Below are positions 1 to 6,742 of a stretch of DNA of 10,953 nucleotides, one piece after another. Every line of letters begins with the position of its first letter. Positions within the stretch are counted from its first letter, which is position 1. This stretch comes from Bacillota bacterium. Its GTDB lineage: Bacteria > Bacillota > Clostridia > Lachnospirales > Lachnospiraceae. The position numbers were made by a program, and so were the translations under genes. The stretch lies in contig JAEWEO010000197.1 of the NCBI GenBank assembly GCA_023389295.1, forward strand, positions 1 through 10,953, given 5' to 3'. A model generated the notes under the pieces. That model was not told where the DNA came from and ran no database searches. It worked only from the letters and a program-made list of their open reading frames with translations.

Positions 1-26
1 TTTTTGAAAGTATTTAGCACGTGAAT

Positions 27-707
27 TTATGTGATATCATCAATATCCTGCATTCTACCATCCTGCATATGTAGAATAACATCCGCTTTCTTTGCTATTG
101 CTAAATCATGTGTGACTATTACTACCGCCAAATGATCTCTGTGAGCAAGATCCGTCAGTAATTTAACCACCACATCACCATTGGTTACATCCAAATTGCC
201 AGTTGGTTCATCGGCAAGTAGTAGCCTTGAGCCCGTTGCCAAGGCCCTGGCAATAGCAACTCTTTGCCTTTCACCGCCGGATAACATGTTCGGAAATCTC
301 ATATAGTGTTGTTTATCTAAACCGACACTTTGAATATGTTGCTCGGCAATACTTTTTGCTTCCTTATATTTCATTCCTTTTAACTCCAGAGGATAGATAA
401 CATTTTCTAAGACTGTCATCAGCGGAAACAAATTGAAGGTTTGATAAATCACAGAAGTTTTATCTCTTCGGTACTCCTCCAAATCTAACTTGCTAGTCGC
501 TTCACCCTGGTATAATATCTCCCCTTGCGTAGGTAGTGTCAATCCGGCCATGAGTGAAAGTAAGGTAGTTTTACCAGAGCCTGATTTTCCAATAATGGCA
601 TAGACTTTTCCCTGATGAATCTCTAAGTTTACATCCTTAACAGCCTCCACACTCTGATATTTACTTTTATATACATAGGTAACGTTTTTTATTTCTAATA
701 ATCCCAT
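27..707 (-). CDS. ABC transporter ATP-binding protein (MacB/LolD-type exporter ATPase)
   Basis: This cytoplasmic ATPase would power the large FtsX-type permease encoded just upstream. All ABC motifs are present in 226 residues: Walker A GKSGSGKT (40-47), the Q-loop at Q89, signature LSGGE (142-146), Walker B LLLADEP (162-168, with D166 and E167), the D-loop NLD (171-173) and the switch histidine H200. Length and the ADEPTGNLD sequence fit the MacB/LolD/BceA-like class, whose members drive mechanotransmission or export of peptides, antibiotics or lipoproteins. The ATG is preceded by GGAGGG (711-716), which sits rather close to it. The permease stop is about 51 bases upstream on the same strand, so the two are probably one transcript with the permease first. 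No terminator is visible in the 26 bases left after the stop. The substrate cannot be told from sequence. Confidence 0.95.
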   Translation of the reverse strand: MGLLEIKNVTYVYKSKYQSVEAVKDVNLEIHQGKVYAIIGKSGSGKTTLLSLMAGLTLPTQGEILYQGEATSKLDLEEYRRDKTSVIYQTFNLFPLMTVLENVIYPLELKGMKYKEAKSIAEQHIQSVGLDKQHYMRFPNMLSGGERQRVAIARALATGSRLLLADEPTGNLDVTNGDVVVKLLTDLAHRDHLAVVIVTHDLAIAKKADVILHMQDGRMQDIDDIT

Positions 708-758
708 ATACCCTCCATCTATTTACCAAATTTAGTCCAACCATTGTGTAAACTTCTC

Positions 759-3700
759 TTACTCTTTTGTGAATAACATCTCTATAATCTTTGCCCGGTT
801 CATAAGAATTAACGCTATCGCTGTACCCATTAAGTAACATAATATAAAGAATAGCAAGGACCCTCCATATAGAATTATTTGATCCGGTCGAACAAGGGCA
901 TATATGGCAGTCGGAATCAAACCAATCAGAAATAATAGTAGTTGCTCCAGGAAGAAGGAGAAGAAAACTTGCCGTTTCTTCGCTCCCATACTTCTCATTA
1001 TAGCAAATTCATTCATACGGTGCTTAATTAGTAGATAGGATACCACAAAACCCATGATACCAAATAAAATCATCATAATTGGTCTGATTGTATCGATGAG
1101 TCTGATTTGATTTTTTAGACTTTGGACTGTTTCCATCAGTCGTTTGTCCTGTATTACAATAACCCTTCGTTTGTCTCCAGCCTTCCCAACTTGACTATAA
1201 TCTTCTGCTTCCAGGTAGTCTCTAAATTCCGATAGTTCCTCTGTATTCTTAAGGGTAAAGGTAACGGCTCTAACTCTTCTTTGAAGCATCTCATTCCATA
1301 TTACATTTTTATAATTATTACCATCCCTCGGGTATTCAAAATCAATGTGATAACTATGATCATAACCCATAACCCAGGGCACATATATGGTCTGCGTCTT
1401 CCAATTTTCCTGATAGATACCAACAATCTTAAGATCAATCACGCTACAGATTGCATAGTCATCATATTTATACCATGCAGTAACTCTTATGGTATCTCCA
1501 TTTTCGATCCCGTATGTAGCTGCTAGATTCCGTGATAAGAGTCCGATATTTTCCGTTTGTCTTAAGGCATTGTTACTATAGCCCTCAAGGAAATCCACCT
1601 CAGGCTCCGAGTCACCGAAAAACTCAGGCGTATATTTCAAATCATCTGCATAAGCAAGCTTTGGCATTTTATTTATTTTATCCAAAAACCAGTCAAAACC
1701 ATGGGTATTATTATGATATTCAAACTTTGGTATTTGAGCTAATTCCTTGTCCTCTATCCCTGACTTTGTTTTAGAAATTCCCATAAACTCATAATGAATG
1801 GCCGAATATAGATGCATATCTGCAAAGTATTTTGACTTTGACAGGAACTCCTCTCGTTCTTCCTTCAAGGTTATAGCGTCATACACTTTGCTCCAATCAT
1901 AATACCCTCCTCTTCTCATATCCCATTCGCTTTTATAGGGACTCGTTGGATCAATCAATCGGTCAATATCATTAAACAGATCTAATCCACCAATATCTCT
2001 TGTCTCATCCTTTAGTGAAGCCATATAGGTGGTCACTGGGATTTTGTCATAGACCGTATCTAGTTTTTCCTGCTGCATTCGCGAAAAAAGCCCTATAAAA
2101 ATAAGAAAAACAGATAGAATGAAAGAGATGATTGGGACAATAAAACTTCTACCCGGACTTCTAATCAAGGAAATCAATGCAAACTTTAAAGAAGTAGGCC
2201 TAATTCGTCCAAATCTTACTTTCTTAACATTTATTTCTCTCGGTAAATGAGTTTTTTCCTTCTTCTTTTTACGTCGAGCAGATACTTCTTTCTCTTCACG
2301 CAAAATGACATAGGTAAATGACAATAATATAAGGATACCCATCACAAGAACAACAACGATCATAAGGGCGGGAAGCCATGAGCTAATACGAATTTGTGGC
2401 ATAAAGCTCATTTGTAGACCAATGGCTCTTTCACTATAACGCAAATCCGTACCATAATTACCTTGCATTGCCTTAAAAATTACTCGCGTCACCTTATCCA
2501 ATATACGATTAGATATTATGGCACCAAGAGTAGCTCCTAATAGGATCAATGAAACCGCTCCGTATAAAACATAGTTTCTCGTTCGTTTTTTTCCTGTCCC
2601 CAAGGATAGCATCGTTCTAAGCGTATCCTTTTGTTTCGTCACATATAAGTAAGAAAATAGAACGAGGATGGTAAATTGAGCAAGAACACCGAGAACTATG
2701 AGGATAGCAGCACTATTTTTTAATGCAAGGATAGGCTTCACCGACTCGGCATAACCCTGATCATAAAGAGTAAACTTCATATTAGAGAGTAAATTCTTTT
2801 TATTATCCTCTATGAATTTTTCTCCGGTTCCATTCTTAACAACATATCTGGCCAAGGTAGTGGAATGAAACTCCTGATCCAACCACGCAGGCTCCGGCAT
2901 ATAAATAGTGAATTTATTTTGGTCTTTATTTTCAAAGATCCCGACAACCTCATAACCGGCTTCATAATCAAATTTATTATCATTCAAATAGTCTGAACGT
3001 CCAACCCCACTTTGATTGTAGTGAAGTTTTAGGTTGAGTTTATCTCCAACTCCTACTTGATAGTGTTTAGCAATTACTTCACTAATTAAGATAACCTTAT
3101 TATGCTCTTCCCCATATTCCTGCTCATGAAAGATCCTTCCCTCTTTTAGTAGAAGCTCATTAAAATAGTAGGAAGAAGAAGCCTCCAGACTAGATACTGT
3201 GGTAACTGGAAGGGAAGATTCCACCACCTTCATTGCTTCCTCAAGCTTTCTTATCTTCTTCCCCTCTTCTGTATTAAAAAAATCAGGTTGATTTGTCAAG
3301 TCAATAACTCTCATCGTATCGACTACCGGCTCAGGAAGATAAGGCATCATTATGTAAGTGGGCGTCATCCCTTTTGTGGTTTTACCAAGGATAAGATATT
3401 CATGATCTTTCTTAAAATCATAGTCTACGGGCAATCCCATTTCATTCAATTCACTTATCATGATATAAGCTTCTTCTCTGATGTTCTTGCCAAATAAAAC
3501 CTTCTTTACAATTCCCATATAGAGATGCTCTTCGTAGTGGTTAATATCTCCAACTCTAACCATGGCATAATTGGATAACGGCGTATTATTTTGTTGCAGC
3601 CTATTTTCATCAATATATGCCCACGCATGTTTCTCCACGCCGACATTTTTGACACTAGGATGTGCCGAGAGTTGGTCAAAGTTAAAGCTCTTTAGGTCCG

Positions 3701-3929
3701 AGTTCATATTTTTATAGAAGCCAACCTCATCTTGCTCCACATCTCCAAGATAGTCCAGTTCAACAACGCTGGTAAAGGTTTCATCTGCATCCATCAACAT
3801 ATTTCGAGCTGAATCATACATTCCTACTCCAATACTTAAAGTAATTGTAAGCACTATGAGCAAAAATAAAAAAAGTATCGTTTTCTTTGGAGTTCTAATA
3901 ATACCTTTGATGCTATGTTTTAAAATCAT
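759..3929 (-). CDS. Large FtsX-family ABC transporter permease (two-module, MacB-like)
   Basis: This is the integral membrane partner of the downstream ATPase, predicted at 1056 residues. In numbering from the longer open frame (first Met at 3947), membrane segments lie near 22-43, 412-436, 458-480, 524-548, 601-622, 952-974, 996-1018 and 1025-1048. That is two repeats of one helix, a large extracellular domain (about 44-411 and 623-951) and three helices. The FtsX hallmark is clear in the second half: NEFAIMRSMGAKKRQVFF (979-996), with a degenerate copy KDTLRTMLSLGTGKKRTRNY (440-459) in the first. A very basic cytoplasmic linker (about 551-580, a run of K/R) joins the halves. I prefer the start at 3929 (residue 7 of the open frame) because AAGGAG lies 7 bases before it, whereas the upstream ATG at 3947 has only a weak AGGA. 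The substrate is unknown; antimicrobial-peptide or lipid export or sensing are family-level possibilities. Confidence 0.93.
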   Translation of the reverse strand: MILKHSIKGIIRTPKKTILFLFLLIVLTITLSIGVGMYDSARNMLMDADETFTSVVELDYLGDVEQDEVGFYKNMNSDLKSFNFDQLSAHPSVKNVGVEKHAWAYIDENRLQQNNTPLSNYAMVRVGDINHYEEHLYMGIVKKVLFGKNIREEAYIMISELNEMGLPVDYDFKKDHEYLILGKTTKGMTPTYIMMPYLPEPVVDTMRVIDLTNQPDFFNTEEGKKIRKLEEAMKVVESSLPVTTVSSLEASSSYYFNELLLKEGRIFHEQEYGEEHNKVILISEVIAKHYQVGVGDKLNLKLHYNQSGVGRSDYLNDNKFDYEAGYEVVGIFENKDQNKFTIYMPEPAWLDQEFHSTTLARYVVKNGTGEKFIEDNKKNLLSNMKFTLYDQGYAESVKPILALKNSAAILIVLGVLAQFTILVLFSYLYVTKQKDTLRTMLSLGTGKKRTRNYVLYGAVSLILLGATLGAIISNRILDKVTRVIFKAMQGNYGTDLRYSERAIGLQMSFMPQIRISSWLPALMIVVVLVMGILILLSFTYVILREEKEVSARRKKKKEKTHLPREINVKKVRFGRIRPTSLKFALISLIRSPGRSFIVPIISFILSVFLIFIGLFSRMQQEKLDTVYDKIPVTTYMASLKDETRDIGGLDLFNDIDRLIDPTSPYKSEWDMRRGGYYDWSKVYDAITLKEEREEFLSKSKYFADMHLYSAIHYEFMGISKTKSGIEDKELAQIPKFEYHNNTHGFDWFLDKINKMPKLAYADDLKYTPEFFGDSEPEVDFLEGYSNNALRQTENIGLLSRNLAATYGIENGDTIRVTAWYKYDDYAICSVIDLKIVGIYQENWKTQTIYVPWVMGYDHSYHIDFEYPRDGNNYKNVIWNEMLQRRVRAVTFTLKNTEELSEFRDYLEAEDYSQVGKAGDKRRVIVIQDKRLMETVQSLKNQIRLIDTIRPIMMILFGIMGFVVSYLLIKHRMNEFAIMRSMGAKKRQVFFSFFLEQLLLFLIGLIPTAIYALVRPDQIILYGGSLLFFILCYLMGTAIALILMNRAKIIEMLFTKE

Positions 3930-3936
3930 ACCAGTA

Positions 3937-3942
3937 CTCCTT
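3937..3942 (-). promoter_or_regulatory. Ribosome binding site deciding the permease start
   Basis: AAGGAG on the minus strand, 7 bases before the ATG at 3929-3927. It lies inside the slightly longer open frame that begins at 3947, so it argues for the shorter protein beginning MILKHSIKG. Confidence 0.7.
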
Positions 3943-4042
3943 CCCATATTTTCGTTCCTGTTATTAAATAACTTTGTTATGCTATCTGATTAAATTCATC
4001 TTCCATTCTTAAAGATAACGAATCCAATTTAATTCTAGTATA

Positions 4043-4071
4043 ATATTACCATTGCAAGTAATTAATTACAA
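4043..4071 (-). promoter_or_regulatory. Weak candidate promoter of the ABC exporter operon
   Basis: On the minus strand TTGTAA (4071-4066) and TAATAT (4048-4043) are separated by exactly 17 bases. Each matches the sigma-A consensus at 4 of 6 positions. It lies about 115 bases before the permease start and overlaps the palindrome at 4051-4072. In AT-rich DNA such matches arise by chance, so this is only a candidate. Confidence 0.25.
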
Positions 4072-4072
4072 T
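4051..4072. promoter_or_regulatory. Imperfect 22-bp palindrome in the divergent intergenic region
   Basis: The half-sites ATTGCAAGTAA and TTAATTACAAT abut and pair at 9 of 11 positions. The element sits between the divergent AraC-type gene and the exporter operon and covers the -35 and spacer of the weak exporter promoter. It could be an operator. AraC proteins more often bind direct repeats, so the bound protein is open. The rest of 3930-4178 shows no other structure beyond AT-rich DNA and a TATAAT at 4149-4154 that lacks a good -35. Confidence 0.35.
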
Positions 4073-4165
4073 CGTACAAAGAATTCTATTATATACATTC
4101 TCTTAACCTTAAAATATTTTGATCTGTGTATTGATAAGTGATAGCTCTTATAATAAGATAAGCTT

Positions 4166-4174
4166 AGGAGGTGG
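4166..4174 (+). promoter_or_regulatory. Ribosome binding site deciding the AraC-family gene start
   Basis: AGGAGGTGG, nearly the full anti-Shine-Dalgarno complement, lies just before the ATG at 4179. It is internal to a longer open frame that starts at 4119 with no ribosome site, so the shorter protein is almost certainly the real one. Confidence 0.85.
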
Positions 4175-4178
4175 TAAA

Positions 4179-5390
4179 ATGAAGGAAAGAGATATCATTA
4201 CATTTTGTAATTATTTTTATTACTGTACCAATATCCCATTGAGTTATTACAGCGACTCGGTACAAAAGCTGCAATTGCCTACGATTCCACTTAACGAAGA
4301 TCCATTTCATAAATATTATGAAATGCTAATTTCCCAATCTCAGATGGTAACTTATGTTATTACAAAACAATTTGTCTGTTATGGGATCGTTAAAAATCTA
4401 TCCAATGCCAGCGATTGCATCCTCATAGGGCCACTTTCCAACATAACCTATTCCAGAGAGATGATAAAAGAATTTATGGAGGATGTCTCCATACCAAGTA
4501 ATAATCTTTCTATCCTAACCGATTTATTTCATCAGTTTCCTCTAATGTCCTTTGATCGTTTTCTTCATACACTATGCTTTATTCATTATTCCATCAATAA
4601 GGCTCATCTAAGTATGGAGGATATTGTAGATTACAAGAAGCGCAAGCTACTATTTCCAGTTACTGAAGAATATACCACAAAAATATATCATTCAAAGGAA
4701 AACCAACAAGTACATAGTACCTATCATTTTGAGAAGCAGTATCTAAGTATTATTGAAAATGGAGACATAGCTTCACTTAAGAAGCTTTTAGAAAATCCAG
4801 TTTCCATAACACCGGGTGTTGTAGCAGATAATAACATTCGACAAGTAAAGAACCTTTATATAGCAACTGCCACTTTAGTTACCCGTGCAGCAATAAAAGG
4901 TGGTATGGATATGGAAAGTGCTTATCACCTTAGTGATACTTATATTCAGCAAGCAGAAAGACTCCATTCCTTGGAGTCCATCTATAGCCTACAGTATCAA
5001 ATGGTGTTTGATTTTACAGAACGTGTGTTAGAATCAAAAATCCCCTCCGGTGTCTCTTTGGTGGTATTTGAATGTATCAATTACATCAATTCAAATACCA
5101 ATCAACCGATTACCGTAGAGGATGTTGCAGATCATGTTCAAAAAAGCCGCTCCTTTATTTCACGTAAGTTCAAACAGGAGCTGGGCTTTGGTATAAATGA
5201 ATTTATCAATAGTCGAAAAATTGAAGAAGCGAAATCTCTTCTAACTTATACTGACAAGTCCATTAGTGAGATTAGCTTCTACCTATGTTTCTCCAGCCAG
5301 AGTTATTTTCAGAATGTCTTCAAAAAGAAACTTGGTATTACACCAAATGAGTATCGCTTAAAAACAGTTTCAATGAAAAACTATCTATAA
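4179..5390 (+). CDS. AraC-family transcriptional regulator (large, about 400 residues)
   Basis: A predicted cytoplasmic DNA-binding regulator of 403 residues. The C-terminal 110 residues are a complete AraC domain with two helix-turn-helix units: about 312-332 (VEDVADHVQKSRSFISRKF) and about 361-383 (SISEISFYLCFSSQSYFQNV), ending in the family's KKLGITPNEYR. The N-terminal 150 residues look like a sensor domain (mixed beta segments such as TYVITKQFVCYGIVKN, then helices). The middle (about 185-285) is helical and holds a conserved-looking RQVKNLYI...TRAAIKGGMD stretch that I associate with large Firmicute AraC proteins, possibly those related to YSIRK-type regulators; this placement is from memory. 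There is no membrane segment or signal peptide. The start is set by AGGAGGTGG at 4166-4174. The gene is divergent from the ABC exporter operon, the usual position of a local regulator, but the ligand and targets are unknown. Confidence 0.92.
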   Translation: MKERDIITFCNYFYYCTNIPLSYYSDSVQKLQLPTIPLNEDPFHKYYEMLISQSQMVTYVITKQFVCYGIVKNLSNASDCILIGPLSNITYSREMIKEFMEDVSIPSNNLSILTDLFHQFPLMSFDRFLHTLCFIHYSINKAHLSMEDIVDYKKRKLLFPVTEEYTTKIYHSKENQQVHSTYHFEKQYLSIIENGDIASLKKLLENPVSITPGVVADNNIRQVKNLYIATATLVTRAAIKGGMDMESAYHLSDTYIQQAERLHSLESIYSLQYQMVFDFTERVLESKIPSGVSLVVFECINYINSNTNQPITVEDVADHVQKSRSFISRKFKQELGFGINEFINSRKIEEAKSLLTYTDKSISEISFYLCFSSQSYFQNVFKKKLGITPNEYRLKTVSMKNYL

Positions 5391-5399
5391 ATTATTATC

Positions 5400-5447
5400 T
5401 ATGCTCCATAAGCATTAATCCATATAAATCTAAGCATATGGAGCATA
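5400..5447. terminator. Long hairpin between convergent genes, possible bidirectional terminator
   Basis: TATGCTCCATA (5400-5410) and TATGGAGCATA (5437-5447) form a perfect 11-bp stem. The inner bases (GC-TTA against TAAGC, about 5412-5417 and 5431-5435) extend it with one mismatch and one bulge. It starts 10 bases after the AraC-type stop and lies about 37 bases beyond the end of the convergent DUF1801 gene. Neither strand has a tight U-run directly after the stem; the T-rich run at 5476-5486 is about 30 bases away. It is therefore not a textbook intrinsic terminator, although position favours that role. Confidence 0.5.
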
Positions 5448-5483
5448 TCATACATCTCAAAAATCTATGTACTCTTATTTTTT

Positions 5484-5819
5484 CTAGGATAAGGTATCCT
5501 TAATTATCTGTTCCAGTACCTGACAGGGTAACTCTTGATGGTCAAATATCTGTAAAGCTCCCTTTGGAGTAATTACATAATCTTTTAAATTTTCTTGATA
5601 CCGCGTTGCATCCTGTGCAAACAGGTTCATATGATCTTTAAATACACGGATTACCACCGTCTTTTTTCCAACATAGAAACAGGGCACCTTGGTCCATAAT
5701 TTTTCTTCTACTTCCGGTATTGTATTGTGAACCAAATTTCTTATACACTCAAAACGCTCTAATTTTCCATTATCAAATTGCTGTATATAATCGTTAATTT
5801 CCACGTTTCTAATACCCAT
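5484..5819 (-). CDS. DUF1801 domain protein (YdhG-like)
   Basis: A small soluble protein of 111 residues spanning one DUF1801 domain. The family pattern is visible: an N-terminal helix with NDYIQQF (9-15), then EEKLWTKVPCFYVGKKTVV (38-56) and a strand with KDHMNLF (61-67), where the E-x-W/I-x-x-P-x-F and H-x-x-LF elements are typical. There is no signal peptide or membrane segment. Members fold like YdhG; some have been called iron-chaperone-like, but the biochemical role of the family is not settled. The ATG is preceded by AGGAG about 10 bases away. It lies 77 bases downstream of the dehydrogenase gene on the same strand, so co-transcription is possible but no functional link is evident. It ends in TAG and converges on the AraC-type gene. 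Confidence 0.85.
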   Translation of the reverse strand: MGIRNVEINDYIQQFDNGKLERFECIRNLVHNTIPEVEEKLWTKVPCFYVGKKTVVIRVFKDHMNLFAQDATRYQENLKDYVITPKGALQIFDHQELPCQVLEQIIKDTLS

Positions 5820-5896
5820 ATGTAATCACTCCTTAGGACAAAGCTCTCGTATTTCTCACTTCCATTTTCTACTGCATAAATACTTCTGCCGATTTA

Positions 5897-6601
5897 TTAC
5901 CAAGGGAACTCACTACCGTCATTATTGATAAAGATCGGTTGTTCTAAATCATTTCTGCTTTCAAAAACTTTGATTAATTGGCAGGCAGTTTCATAAGGAT
6001 CTAACATTGCATTACTGCCCCCCATATCCGTTCTCATCCAACCCGGTTGAACACACAACACATCAATGTTATCCTTCTTCAAATAATTTGCCAGAAGTTT
6101 TGTCCCCATGTTAAGCGCTGCCTTTGACATACAATAATCAAATTCCTTCTCTCTTGTGCAGGTACTGATGCTGCCGCTTTCAGAGGATATATTGATTATT
6201 TTTGCTGAGGGGCTTCTTCTAAGAATATGTACAAATGCCTTTGCTACTCTCATTGGTCCAACGCAGTTCACATCATACACCTGCAAGCATTCATCAATAT
6301 TCGCTTGTTCAAGGTTCAAAAAGGAAGTCTCACTATGAATCGCTGCATTATTTATGAGGATATCAAGTTTGTCTGTATATTTTTCTACTGTTTCAGCAGC
6401 TTGTTGTATGGATAACGTATCGGTTACTTCAAGCTCAATCGGTATTAATGTTTCGGGGTATTCTTCTTTTAAAGCCATAAGTTTCGGTGCTTTTGTATCT
6501 CTTACCCCTGCAAATACAATGTTTCCCTCCTCCAGATACTTCTTGGATAAACAATAACCCAAACCTCTAGCAGCTCCTGTAATTAAGATCGTCTGTTTCA
6601 T
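5897..6601 (-). CDS. Short-chain dehydrogenase/reductase (SDR), C-factor-like
   Basis: A predicted cytoplasmic NAD(P)-dependent oxidoreductase of 234 residues. Classical SDR motifs are present: the cofactor-binding TGAARGLG (8-15), V59-T60-D61 for adenine contact, NNAA in place of the usual NNAG (84-87), the helix N at N112, the catalytic serine within ISSESG (138-143), Y156 and K160 of YxxxK, and the post-catalytic QPGWMRTDMGG (185-195). R34 after the second strand could favour NADP, an inference only. The serine-to-tyrosine gap is a few residues longer than usual because of the insertion STCTREKEFD, as in CsgA/C-factor-like members. The last residues (IFINNDGSEFPW) resemble that group's ending rather than a tetrameric classical SDR tail. 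The ATG follows AAGGATATCT and a GGAGGGG stretch. The substrate cannot be inferred. Confidence 0.93.
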   Translation of the reverse strand: MKQTILITGAARGLGYCLSKKYLEEGNIVFAGVRDTKAPKLMALKEEYPETLIPIELEVTDTLSIQQAAETVEKYTDKLDILINNAAIHSETSFLNLEQANIDECLQVYDVNCVGPMRVAKAFVHILRRSPSAKIINISSESGSISTCTREKEFDYCMSKAALNMGTKLLANYLKKDNIDVLCVQPGWMRTDMGGSNAMLDPYETACQLIKVFESRNDLEQPIFINNDGSEFPW

Positions 6602-6661
6602 AGATATCCTTCCCCTCCTCTATTCCATAAGCATTCGATTTTTATTTTTTATTTACTTAGA

Positions 6662-6690
6662 ATCGTACTATAGTTGTAAGTCTTTGTCAA
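6662..6690 (-). promoter_or_regulatory. Probable sigma-A promoter of the SDR gene
   Basis: On the minus strand a perfect -35 TTGACA (6690-6685) is followed after 17 bases by TACGAT (6667-6662), which matches the -10 consensus at 4 of 6. Transcription would begin near 6655, giving a leader of about 55 bases. The spacer holds the 8-base palindrome ACTATAGT, but no larger operator. No terminator for the upstream SEDS gene is visible between 6742 and this site. Confidence 0.55.
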
Positions 6691-6742
6691 TTTGTTCTGA
6701 CTCTTACCATCTAATATTATCCCATTGAATGGCTACCTGCCC

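Noticed and set aside
1281..1774. Plus-strand open frames inside the permease gene
   Set aside because: They are antisense to a well-supported FtsX permease, with no ribosome site and no recognisable domain.
4131..4159. Promoter TTGATA-N17-TAAGAT, or TTGATA with TATAAT at 4149, for the AraC gene
   Set aside because: The first would place the transcription start on the ribosome binding site; the second has a spacer of only 12 bases. The TATAAT at 4149-4154 may be a real -10, but no supporting -35 is visible.
4119..4178. Twenty-residue N-terminal extension of the AraC-family protein
   Set aside because: There is no ribosome site before 4119, whereas AGGAGGTGG stands directly before the ATG at 4179, and the extension would cover the probable promoter/leader.
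5484..5510. Palindrome AGGATA-AGG-TATCCT at the end of the DUF1801 gene
   Set aside because: A 6-bp arm with a 3-base loop and no U-run, lying within coding sequence; likely chance.
6156..6557. Plus-strand open frames of 60-67 residues within the SDR gene
   Set aside because: They are antisense shadows of a gene with all SDR motifs intact; nothing in them is recognisable.
6720..6742. Small inverted repeat CCATT-C-AATGG just after the SEDS stop as a terminator
   Set aside because: The 5-bp arms with a single-base loop cannot form a stable RNA hairpin and no U-run follows.
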